DNA from: Parcubacteria group bacterium GW2011_GWA2_47_7
GTDB taxonomy: Bacteria > Patescibacteriota > Minisyncoccia > Phycocordibacterales > UBA6899
Length of the DNA: 11,420 nt
Direction of reading: 5' to 3'
Assembly (NCBI GenBank): GCA_000999395.1
Contig: LCOM01000027.1
Location: 1 to 11,420, forward strand
The translations under genes were made by a program, and so were the position numbers. This document shows, piece after piece, positions 1-4,906 of the stretch (within the stretch, counting starts at the first letter, position 1; the number at the start of each line of letters is the position of its first letter). The notes under the pieces were generated by a model, which worked only from the letters and a program-made list of their open reading frames with translations, searched no databases and was not told where the DNA came from.

Positions 1-1
1 T

Positions 2-88
2 GTATGGAGATTGAACCATCGACCGCGCAGAATCCTCCATTGGCGTACTCCATGTGATGTGTTTGGGAGGTGTTGCAGTTCAAGCTAG
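2..88 (+). CDS. C-terminal end of an IS30-family-like transposase (5' cut by window edge)
   Basis: Only about 28 codons lie in the window, ending in TAG. The translation contains LNHRPRRILHWRTPCDVFG, which matches the conserved end of the rve/DDE integrase core of IS30-type transposases (pattern N-x-RPR-x-L-x-x-x-TP-x-E/D-V-F). The full enzyme would cut and join transposon ends with a DDE triad, but that lies outside the window. After VFG this frame continues RCCSSS and stops. The overlapping frame reads GGVAVQARMNPG and stops at 113, and its GVAVQ resembles the GVALQ tail common in IS30 proteins. The gene may therefore carry a small frameshift at about 66-70, or simply use the shorter tail. 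An IS3-type integrase tail is the main alternative. The element ends close to the next transposase gene. Confidence 0.6.
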   Translation, partial: VWRLNHRPRRILHWRTPCDVFGRCCSSS

Positions 89-109
89 AATGAATCCAGG
101 CACCGTTAA

Positions 110-136
110 TTGACGAGAAACGTGTCCTAATATAAA
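110..136 (+). promoter_or_regulatory. Possible promoter of the Y1 transposase gene
   Basis: TTGACG (110-115) and TATAAA (131-136) are 15 nt apart, which is short of the usual 17. The -10 ends 8 nt before the ATG at 145, and there is no Shine-Dalgarno site, so a leaderless or nearly leaderless start is possible. Confidence 0.35.
117..127 (+). repeat. Left REP-like flank of the Y1 transposase (inverted partner at 844-860)
   Basis: GAAACGTGTCC just upstream of the transposase is close to the reverse complement of the GACACCGTTTC core downstream (GAAACGGTGTC, one G missing here). Slightly upstream, CACCGTT (101-107) can pair imperfectly with AACGTG (119-124). Short imperfect hairpins of this sort flank REP-associated tyrosine transposases and are their likely substrates. 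Confidence 0.4.
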
Positions 137-144
137 CTTGTCAC

Positions 145-816
145 ATGCCCCGCACCGATCGCATCGACCTCGCCGACCACATCTATCACATCATCAATCG
201 TGCAAACGGACGACTGAAGATTTTCAATGCCAAGAAGGACTATCTCTTGTTTGAGGAACTGCTCACTGAAGCAAAGGAGCTCACCGACATGCGAATCCTT
301 GCATACACCATCATGCCCAACCACTGGCATCTGGTGCTTTCTCCGCGCAAAGATGGCGACCTCTCCATCTTTATGCATTGGTTAAGTACGACGCATACCC
401 GTCGTGTCCATGTGGCGACCAAGACAATTGGTGCAGGGCATCTGTATCAAGGACGGTATAAGTCCTTCATTGTTGAAGAAGACAACTATCTGCTTGGGCT
501 CATTAAGTATGTGGAGCGCAATCCCGTGCGCGCGAAACTCGTGCACCAGTGCCAAGACTGGCCGTGGGGGAGTGCGTGGAGGCGTATCAGTGGAAGCAAT
601 GAGCAGAAGAAACTGCTCGATCCCTCACCAGTGCCACTACCCCATGGCTATCTCCGCTGGATCAACACGCCCGACAAGGAAGATGATCTTATTGAAATTC
701 GCAATGCAGTGAATCGTGGGGTACCATATGGAGGGGAGACTTGGGTGGAGCGGATGATTGGAGTACACCACCTTGAATCCACCGTGCGTGCACAAGGACG
801 TCCACGCAAACAATAA
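145..816 (+). CDS. REP-associated tyrosine transposase (HUH / Y1 family)
   Basis: This single-strand DNA endonuclease belongs to the Y1 transposase superfamily (IS200/IS605 and RAYT relatives). Such enzymes nick ssDNA near small hairpins by forming a 5' phosphotyrosine link. The HUH metal site is MPNHWHLVL with H60 and H62. The catalytic tyrosine is probably Y122 in KYVERNPVRAKLV. Other family marks are the N-terminal DHIYHIINR (11-19), GHLYQGRYKSF (98-108), WPWGSAW (139-145) and a basic GRPRK tail (218-222). At 223 residues it has normal RAYT length with no internal stop, so it looks intact. It stands alone with no TnpB/IscB partner. It has no Shine-Dalgarno site, and a TATAAA lies just upstream of the ATG. 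The IS30-type remnant to the left suggests an insertion-prone site. Family assignment is firm; REP partnership rests on the flanking motifs. Confidence 0.93.
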   Translation: MPRTDRIDLADHIYHIINRANGRLKIFNAKKDYLLFEELLTEAKELTDMRILAYTIMPNHWHLVLSPRKDGDLSIFMHWLSTTHTRRVHVATKTIGAGHLYQGRYKSFIVEEDNYLLGLIKYVERNPVRAKLVHQCQDWPWGSAWRRISGSNEQKKLLDPSPVPLPHGYLRWINTPDKEDDLIEIRNAVNRGVPYGGETWVERMIGVHHLESTVRAQGRPRKQ

Positions 817-843
817 TTAGACCACATGAAACATGATTATACA

Positions 844-860
844 GTGCCTGACACCGTTTC
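844..860 (+). repeat. REP-like palindromic motif downstream of the Y1 transposase
   Basis: GTGCCTGACACCGTTTC starts 28 nt after the transposase stop. Its GTGCCTGACAC part is an imperfect palindrome that can fold as a tiny hairpin, and GACACCGTTTC is the inverted counterpart of the motif at 117-127. From memory, GTGCCTGACACC-type palindromes occur near Y1 transposases in other bacteria. That recollection was not checked here. Confidence 0.5.
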
Positions 861-895
861 AAATTCTTCTCGGTAGGGTCATCTGCTTCGGAAGA

Positions 896-923
896 AAAAG
901 AAAAAACCCAGCACTTGGCTGGG
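896..923 (-). terminator. Rho-independent terminator of the small membrane protein gene
   Basis: On the minus strand, CCCAGC and GCTGGG form a 6-bp GC-rich stem with a 5-nt loop (907-923), followed by TTTTTTC and more pyrimidines. It lies about 45 nt after the stop of the gene at 967-1155. Confidence 0.8.
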
Positions 924-966
924 AGAGTTTGACGCAAACGATTTATTTCTCAATAACGCGATGGCG

Positions 967-1155
967 TTACTTGATAATTTTCCCGATAAGCCCAGTAATC
1001 GTAGCAATAATCACACCGAAAAAAGCACCTGCAATTGCTGCAAAAAGTACTGTTCCAAAAAAGTTGATTCCGGCAATGTCTGGGGTCCAGGTGGCGGCGC
1101 CGAATATTCCAAATAGGGTTGTTGTTACAACAATTACGGCAATAGCATTTTTCAT
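967..1155 (-). CDS. Small two-helix membrane protein, function unknown
   Basis: This 62-residue protein starts MKNAIAVIVV. The start is set by AAGGAG (1161-1166), 5 nt before the ATG. An upstream in-frame ATG at 1188 would add 11 polar residues but lacks this site. Two hydrophobic stretches are visible, about residues 3-21 and 32-56, separated by a WTPDIAGIN turn. The second is rich in Ala, Gly and Ile and ends in the basic GKIIK. The Gly/Ala-rich second helix is loosely like the GlsB/YeaQ/YmgE family of tiny membrane proteins, but no family motif is clear, so I assign no function. The protein probably sits in the cytoplasmic membrane. Its own terminator follows. A perfect TTGACA (1210-1215, minus strand) lies upstream without a good -10 at standard spacing. 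Confidence 0.75.
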   Translation of the reverse strand: MKNAIAVIVVTTTLFGIFGAATWTPDIAGINFFGTVLFAAIAGAFFGVIIATITGLIGKIIK

Positions 1156-1451
1156 CTTTTCTCCTTGCTCATAAACATCCGAGTTCAAGAAAGCATTTTA
1201 TGAAGATTTTGTCAACAAGCAAAACTCAGTCCAGCCCTCGCGCTCGCTAATAAATGAGGTTCGATCCATCGTCGTAAGAGTCATAAATAGTTTAAGTTCG
1301 ATACCGCCCATGGAGCTTTTAGAAATTGCTGTCACTGCATACATTAAGTGACACTATGTTACTCAAAGAATTCATTGAATGAATTAGTCTCGCATTTTTC
1401 GCAATATTTTTGAGTGCCATGACGACTCATTCATGACATAATAGTCAGCAC
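1156..1451. other. Gene-free stretch between two divergent genes
   Basis: No ORF of note occurs on either strand. The stretch holds the ribosome site of the minus-strand gene, a TTGACA box for that direction, and a 7-bp inverted repeat TGTCACT (1330-1336) / AGTGACA (1347-1353) with a 10-nt loop and no T tract. A perfect palindrome TTCATTGAATGAA is at 1371-1383. A CATAAT box (1437-1442) lies 9 nt before the next ATG. The repeats could be operators for the metallopeptidase gene; this is inference. Confidence 0.5.
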
Positions 1452-1895
1452 ATGTTTAAAATTTCCCTCAAAAAGCTCCTTGGAATAGTTCCCGTACGTC
1501 ATTACCGCATTCGCATACGAAGGCGCCGCGTCGGGGGTCTAGGTGGGCCAAAAAGGGTCTATGAATCGCAAAAGGAGGAAGCACGCTCTCTTGTGCATCG
1601 CAAGCTTGAGCTGTTCAATCTGCACTACAATTTGACTTGGGGGAAGGTCGCAATACGCAATCAGCGTTCCCGCTGGGGATCCTGCTCAAAGAAGGGGAAT
1701 CTTAATTTCAATTATCGCATTCTGCAGCTTCCGGAGCCGTTACAGGATTATATTATCGTGCATGAGCTTTGCCATCTCGCCGCGTTCAATCACTCAAAGA
1801 ATTTTTGGGCACTCGTTGCCGAGCAGATTCCCAATCATCTTGCGAGACGAAGAGCACTCCACGCCATTGTAAAAAATAGCATTAGTATCTCGTAA
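1452..1895 (+). CDS. YgjP/DUF45-type zinc metallopeptidase (M48/SprT-like), short form
   Basis: This is a predicted zinc-dependent peptidase of the YgjP-like group. The active site is HELCH (104-108), with H104 and H108 as zinc ligands, E105 as catalytic base and H114 in AFNHSKNFW as the probable third ligand. Just before it, NQRSRWGSCSKKGNLNFNYR (70-89) is the characteristic YgjP signature with the WGSCS core. At 147 residues it is much shorter than the usual 230 or so of the family. The missing part is the N-terminal beta-rich region, replaced by a basic stretch RIRIRRRRVGG (19-29). The catalytic half is complete. No signal peptide is seen, so it is probably cytoplasmic. There is no Shine-Dalgarno site; CATAAT ends 9 nt before the ATG. 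The 3' end overlaps a minus-strand gene by 14 nt. The substrate is unknown. Confidence 0.9.
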   Translation: MFKISLKKLLGIVPVRHYRIRIRRRRVGGLGGPKRVYESQKEEARSLVHRKLELFNLHYNLTWGKVAIRNQRSRWGSCSKKGNLNFNYRILQLPEPLQDYIIVHELCHLAAFNHSKNFWALVAEQIPNHLARRRALHAIVKNSISIS

Positions 1896-2046
1896 AACGA
1901 AAAGCAAGCCAGACTCCGATAATTGACCCACCTGCACTCGTAAAAACTGATGTCATTGAAAATGTACTTCCACCCCAAAGAAGCGGTACGAAACTTCCCA
2001 CTAGTGAACCGACGAACAATCCGAGCCAGATGAGTTTGGTATCCAT
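1882..2046 (-). CDS. 54-residue two-helix membrane protein, function unknown
   Basis: The translation begins MDTKLIWLGLFVGSLVG and ends GVWLAFRFTRY before TAA. It has two hydrophobic segments, about residues 5-24 and 32-50, joined by LLWGGSTFSM, and a short basic tail. A GxxVGS motif in helix 1 and a GGSIIG motif in helix 2 suggest tight helix packing. The ATG lies 6 nt after an extended -10 box (TGG TACAAT), so the mRNA is probably leaderless, which supports this start. The gene meets the metallopeptidase gene tail-to-tail with a 14-nt overlap, and diverges from the membrane protein gene at 2183. I recall similar tiny proteins in Patescibacteria genomes but know no function. Confidence that it is real comes from the promoter match and the clean membrane pattern. 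Confidence 0.72.
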   Translation of the reverse strand: MDTKLIWLGLFVGSLVGSFVPLLWGGSTFSMTSVFTSAGGSIIGVWLAFRFTRY

Positions 2047-2052
2047 ATCCCC

Positions 2053-2061
2053 ATTGTACCA
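2053..2061 (-). promoter_or_regulatory. Extended -10 box of the 54-residue membrane protein gene
   Basis: On the minus strand this reads TGG-TACAAT, followed by GGGGAT and then ATG. The 6-nt gap puts the transcription start at or next to the ATG. No clear -35 box is visible. Confidence 0.6.
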
Positions 2062-2147
2062 TTCGGGAGACGTTGCGTATGATTGGTCTACTTGGGCGCC
2101 ATGGAACGATGGAACGTGTGTGCCTCATTTGCGTTGACGGGGGTAGA

Positions 2148-2176
2148 TTGAGATGGGCTACAAGTTTGATTATAAT
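2148..2176 (+). promoter_or_regulatory. Strong sigma70-type promoter, leaderless arrangement
   Basis: TTGAGA (2148-2153), a 17-nt spacer and a perfect TATAAT (2171-2176) precede the ATG at 2183 by 6 nt. The upstream in-frame ATG at 2153 lies inside this promoter, which argues that 2183 is the real start. Confidence 0.75.
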
Positions 2177-2182
2177 GAAGGA

Positions 2183-2447
2183 ATGAAAAACCTTGAACAG
2201 GGGAGTACCGGAATCATTGCGCTACTTATTGGTGTTTCTTTTTCTGCGTTGTTTTTTTACGTATTATTATTTTGCTCCAAGAACACAACAAAGTGCCGAA
2301 CTGCGTGCGATTCAGCCACTCACGGCAAGCGGTACTGTTCCCACGACTGAGTTTGAGCGTTCGCGTGCGGACGTGAATGCGGCACAGGAAACGGTTGAGC
2401 TTCTAAATGCACACAATCGCGCAACGAACGAAGCGCTTGGGGAATAG
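2183..2447 (+). pseudogene. Single-pass membrane protein gene, frameshifted in a T7 run
   Basis: The first frame starts MKNLEQGSTGIIALLIG, runs through a hydrophobic helix (about residues 9-26) and then becomes unlike a protein, ending at 2350. The other frame, before a TAG at 2445-2447, gives a sensible polar domain with APRTQQSAELRAIQP and an Ala/Glu-rich helical tail. The frames join at seven T's (2252-2258). Removing one T gives SALFFTYYYFAPRTQQ, a continuous helix-to-linker transition and a protein of about 87 residues. The polar part would be a short linker plus a possible coiled coil (residues about 52-85). No known family is recognised. The promoter is excellent, so the gene may still be expressed. 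The cause may be a real mutation, an assembly or base-calling error, or slippage on the T run. Confidence 0.75.
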
Positions 2448-2466
2448 CATGTAAGTTTGCTATACT
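2437..2466 (+). promoter_or_regulatory. Extended -10 promoter of the 151-residue protein gene
   Basis: TTGGGG (2437-2442), an 18-nt spacer and TGC-TATACT (2458-2466) end 7 nt before the ATG at 2474. The box lies across the 3' end of the previous gene. No Shine-Dalgarno site is present. Confidence 0.6.
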
Positions 2467-2473
2467 CAGCTCC

Positions 2474-2929
2474 ATGATAGGACTTGCACTCACAGAGGAA
2501 CAATTCAAGACTCTGCTTCGCATGGTCTATATCGCGAATACCGTCGTGAACGGCCATCGTGATGTAGATTTTGAGGTTGCGTATGATGAATTGGAGCAAT
2601 ATGTATTTTCTCGGGCAAAAGATGCGGGATATCCGGCAGCGACATCGCGACATGAAATGCTCGGAGAGGAACATCACCATCCGTCACGCATATTTGAAAA
2701 CGATCCTGAAGTAAATATGCTCATGGATCAGTATGATGCGCATGTGATGCTTGAACTCCTTGCAGAGAAGCTCGCCGAGCGAGATATTGAAATTTCCAAT
2801 GGAAAAGATGCCAAAACAAAAATGTCCGCTGAAGATTATGCCATCCTTCTTGAGGAACGCGCGGATAAATACGACAAAGTGTTCAGTATCACGGGACTTG
2901 CGGGGGTCGTTGTCCCCGGGATAACGTAA
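2474..2929 (+). CDS. Unassigned acidic soluble protein (151 residues)
   Basis: I do not recognise a named function. The sequence begins MIGLALTEEQFKTLLRMVYIANTVVNG and continues YDELEQYVFSRAKDAGY (37-53). The pattern of a short LTEEQFKxLLRMVYxxN helix followed by YDxLEQYxF resembles conserved hypothetical proteins I recall from Parcubacteria and some Firmicutes. It is helical, acidic (many Asp and Glu), lacks membrane segments and lacks Cys. A cluster EEHHHP (65-70) could bind metal but is not a known site. The ending GLAGVVVPGIT is hydrophobic. The start is supported by TATACT 7 nt upstream, which implies leaderless translation. The HAD remnant begins 13 nt after its stop, so the two may once have been co-transcribed. 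Confidence 0.8.
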   Translation: MIGLALTEEQFKTLLRMVYIANTVVNGHRDVDFEVAYDELEQYVFSRAKDAGYPAATSRHEMLGEEHHHPSRIFENDPEVNMLMDQYDAHVMLELLAEKLAERDIEISNGKDAKTKMSAEDYAILLEERADKYDKVFSITGLAGVVVPGIT

Positions 2930-2942
2930 TATTAGTAAATAC

Positions 2943-3361
2943 ATGAAACCGGTTCTTTTTCTTGATTTTGACCGCACCCTTTTTGATACTGACCAGTTGT
3001 ATCGCATCGCCTGGTCATTCTTACTTACGCAGTAAATATTGTCTTTCAGCGAAAAAAACTTCGTGGCTCCGGAATACTACCTCTTGTCGATGATGTTGTT
3101 ATTATCCATGGTGAAGTCCTGAATAGGACGGGCAAGGGTGCTGAGGCGAAGGCGTATCTCGCACGCATTGGGGATCCTGGCTGGGAGCATACGTTTGTTG
3201 ATGATCTGTCGAATAATATTGATGAAATGAAGCGCGAGAACCCTGACATACGTTGTATCCGCATGGACCGTGTTTCGCTGGCACAGGGAGTTTTGCATGA
3301 CGGACTAATGTCGCCGGATAATATCGTTTGCAGTCTTGCCGAGCTGAAAACTATCCTGTAG
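2943..3361 (+). pseudogene. HAD-superfamily hydrolase with deleted cap domain and broken frame
   Basis: The first frame reads MKPVLFLDFDRTLFDTDQLY and stops at 3035. DFDRT is HAD motif I (nucleophile Asp plus D-x-T). A second frame, open from 2993 to TAG at 3361, contains ILTYAVNIVFQRKKLRGSGI (motif II, Thr), then GKGAEAKAYLARIG (motif III Lys) and FVDDLSNNIDEMKREN (motif IV, paired Asp). All four motifs survive, but only about 7-10 residues separate motif I from motif II. The helical cap, usually 80-120 residues, is gone, and the break is near 3010-3020. The two halves are out of frame, so no active phosphatase can be made as written. An in-place deletion of roughly 250-350 nt explains both features. 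HAD identity is firm; the substrate is unknown. Confidence 0.85.
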
Positions 3362-3429
3362 CTTATTTAGAACGAGTCGTCGGTGCTCAGATTCCTTGCA
3401 TATTTTAAATTAATCTCTACTGTTAGAGT

Positions 3430-4170
3430 ATGACTAAAAAAGATAGTATAAAGACGAAGAATGATGCACGTATTAAAAAAGCCTTTGCACAGGTGGAGAC
3501 ACGCACGTGGAAGGGCGGGATGAAGGGCAATGACTCTTGGCATATCTTCAAGGTGATGGCGGAGTTTGTCGACGGGTTTGAACGATTGAATAAGATAGGC
3601 CCATGCGTCTCTATCTTTGGCTCTGCACGCACTGACCCTAAGAGTAAATACTATAAGTTGGGAGAAGAAATCGCCTACCAGCTCACCAAGAGTGGATATG
3701 GAGTCATTTCCGGAGGTGGAGGAGGGATAATGGCGGCGGCCAATCAAGGTGCTCAGCGCGCGGGAGGAAAGTCGGTCGGACTTAATATCTATCTGCCCAA
3801 TGAGCAAAAACACAACGATTTCATCGACCATGACAAGATTTTTAATTTCAAATATTTCTTTGTGCGCAAGGTCATGTTTATGCGCTATGCGCAGGGCTTC
3901 GTTGTTCTTCCAGGAGGATTCGGAACCATTGACGAACTTTCCGAGGCGCTCACGCTTATCCAGACGGAGAAGATCGCGCAATTTCCTATCGTTTTGGTCG
4001 GTAGTGAATATTGGGGGGGGTTAAATGATTGGTTCGCACAGGTGATGGTCAAAGAAAACAATATTGCCAAGGAAGATCTAAAACTTTTTCATATTGTCGA
4101 CACTCCTGAAGATGCGGTGAAGATCATCAATACGTTCTATAAAAAATATTTGCATAAGCCCAATTTTTAA
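3430..4170 (+). CDS. LOG-family nucleoside 5'-monophosphate phosphoribohydrolase (TIGR00730)
   Basis: This family cleaves the N-glycosidic bond of nucleotides such as AMP or cytokinin riboside monophosphates, giving a base and ribose 5-phosphate. Family signatures are SIFGSAR (61-67), SGGGGGIMAAANQGA (94-108, the GGGxGxM loop), FVRKVMF (144-150) and PGGFGTIDEL (161-170). R146 and E169 are the expected catalytic pair, and PGGFGT binds the phosphate. At 246 residues it is longer than the usual 180-200 because of a basic, Lys-rich N-terminal extension of about 55 residues. It is a Rossmann-fold cytosolic protein. Older annotations call this family 'lysine decarboxylase', which is wrong. The start is the only good ATG; no Shine-Dalgarno site is seen. 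A run of eight G's (4013-4020) keeps frame. A strong terminator follows. The true substrate in this organism is unknown. Confidence 0.92.
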   Translation: MTKKDSIKTKNDARIKKAFAQVETRTWKGGMKGNDSWHIFKVMAEFVDGFERLNKIGPCVSIFGSARTDPKSKYYKLGEEIAYQLTKSGYGVISGGGGGIMAAANQGAQRAGGKSVGLNIYLPNEQKHNDFIDHDKIFNFKYFFVRKVMFMRYAQGFVVLPGGFGTIDELSEALTLIQTEKIAQFPIVLVGSEYWGGLNDWFAQVMVKENNIAKEDLKLFHIVDTPEDAVKIINTFYKKYLHKPNF

Positions 4171-4505
4171 AGTGGACAGTTTATAATAAAAAATTCGTAT
4201 GGTTTACGAGCTTCTACCGCACAAGACAAAGTATGTGTTTGTGCGGTTTTTTTGTAGCAGTGTGTCGGGTGTTCCCGCACCGCACCATCAAAGATCGATC
4301 CGAATTCCGTGTTGATCGAGATGAGGTGTGGGTAACAATTTCTACATAAACCACCACGAGGAAGTCGATGTTCAATCACCGATGCGCCGTAAATGGTCCC
4401 GTCGCCTCGGTTGGATATTTCCACTTTCATTGCGTGACCATCTTCTCCGATATAAATCGTCACAATAAACGAGGTGATATGTAGAATCTGTTCGTCAATA
4501 TTCAT
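4167..4505 (-). CDS. Unassigned protein, possibly real (112 residues)
   Basis: The ATG at 4505 is preceded by GAGGAG (4512-4517) at 6-nt spacing, which supports translation from MNIDEQILHITSF. No family is recognised. The protein alternates beta-like stretches (SFIVTIYIG, AMKVEISN) and holds a CRNCYPH motif (residues about 54-60), a possible half zinc site. The last 30 or so codons are antisense to the LOG gene's terminator hairpin, and the stop overlaps the LOG stop by 4 nt. That tail (CYKKTAQTHTLSCAV) looks unlike a conserved domain. Either the gene lost its original end, or the whole ORF is fortuitous behind a good ribosome site. No strong promoter is seen, but the upstream terminator at 4567-4600 separates it from the genes further right. 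Confidence 0.5.
   Translation of the reverse strand: MNIDEQILHITSFIVTIYIGEDGHAMKVEISNRGDGTIYGASVIEHRLPRGGLCRNCYPHLISINTEFGSIFDGAVREHPTHCYKKTAQTHTLSCAVEARKPYEFFIINCPL
4216..4253 (+). terminator. Rho-independent terminator of the LOG gene
   Basis: ACCGCACAA (4216-4224) pairs perfectly with TTGTGCGGT (4239-4247) around a 14-nt loop, followed by seven T's (4247-4253). It starts 46 nt after the LOG stop and lies inside the opposing minus-strand ORF. Confidence 0.85.
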
Positions 4506-4560
4506 GCCCATCTCCTCAGGAGGGATTGATATGCTTCACTCACGGTATCGCGGTTTAATA

Positions 4561-4600
4561 AAAAACAAAATCCCTCGTGCTTGCGGACACGAGGGATTTT
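4561..4600 (-). terminator. Strong terminator, largely bidirectional
   Basis: A perfect 13-bp stem AAAATCCCTCGTG (4567-4579) / CACGAGGGATTTT (4588-4600) has an 8-nt loop. On the minus strand it is followed by GTTTTT, giving a good T tract. It lies 22 nt beyond the stop of the gene at 4623. Confidence 0.9.
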
Positions 4601-4622
4601 GCTTTGCCAATAAACGGAAGTT

Positions 4623-4817
4623 TTATTTATTGTATTTAGCGATAAGTTTCTGAAGCTCTTTCAAACTCTTCTCCTTATCTGCTTGCATCTTCTTCCAAAA
4701 CGCTACTGCATCCGGATGCCCTTTGGCATCTTTGATGTAATCTCGTTTTATACGCCACAGACTTTTGTGCTCCTGAACGTATTGCTTCATCAAATTATAA
4801 GCATGATTGCTTTGCAC
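4623..4817 (-). CDS. Small Lys-rich helical protein, function unknown (64 residues)
   Basis: The likely start is GTG at 4817, the only start codon after the in-frame stop upstream; a later ATG would give MKQYVQEHKSLWRIK (residue 10 on). The core SLWRIKRDYIKDAKGHPDAV (19-38), then FWKKMQADKEKSLKELQKLI (40-59), is predicted to be two amphipathic helices with very high Lys content. I recall small proteins with the same EHKSLWRIK and FWKKxxxDKE pattern as recurrent 'hypothetical' genes in Patescibacteria; no function is known to me. The charge suggests nucleic acid or ribosome contact, which is a guess. An extended -10 (TGG TATAAT) lies 27 nt upstream and a strong terminator follows, so it is a single-gene unit. 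Confidence 0.8.
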   Translation of the reverse strand: MQSNHAYNLMKQYVQEHKSLWRIKRDYIKDAKGHPDAVAFWKKMQADKEKSLKELQKLIAKYNK

Positions 4818-4844
4818 GATGTAAGCGTTATGGCTAATGCCTAG

Positions 4845-4853
4845 ATTATACCA
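4845..4853 (-). promoter_or_regulatory. Extended -10 promoter of the small Lys-rich protein gene
   Basis: The minus strand reads TGG-TATAAT, a consensus extended -10. It lies just after the T tract of the preceding gene's terminator. The predicted leader is about 20 nt without a Shine-Dalgarno site. Confidence 0.7.
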
Positions 4854-4861
4854 TTAGGTAA

Positions 4862-4892
4862 TAAAAAAGGCGCAACCCATGTGGGTGCGCCT
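4862..4892 (-). terminator. Terminator of the 226-residue protein gene
   Basis: The minus strand forms an 11-bp GC-rich stem, AGGCGCACCCA with TGGGTTGCGCCT (one bulged base), followed by TTTTTTAT. It starts 14 nt after the stop at 4907. Confidence 0.9.
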
Positions 4893-4906
4893 GTGGACAA
4901 CTCGAA

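Noticed and set aside
1..60. tRNA-like 3' end (GAATCCTCC and a later CCA)
   Set aside because: No acceptor or anticodon stem can be formed, and the stretch encodes the conserved tail of a transposase.
2153..2182. Longer N-terminus for the membrane protein, starting at the ATG at 2153
   Set aside because: That ATG lies at the edge of a TTGAGA-N17-TATAAT promoter, and the 10 extra residues precede an otherwise normal start at 2183.
3367..3981. Minus-strand ORF of 204 codons across the LOG gene
   Set aside because: The plus strand encodes all LOG motifs; the antisense product has no recognisable domain and no ribosome site or promoter.
4013..4020. Run of eight G's in the LOG gene as a possible frameshift site
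   Set aside because: The frame continues correctly through it as YWGGLNDWF, which matches the family, so the run length is right as given.
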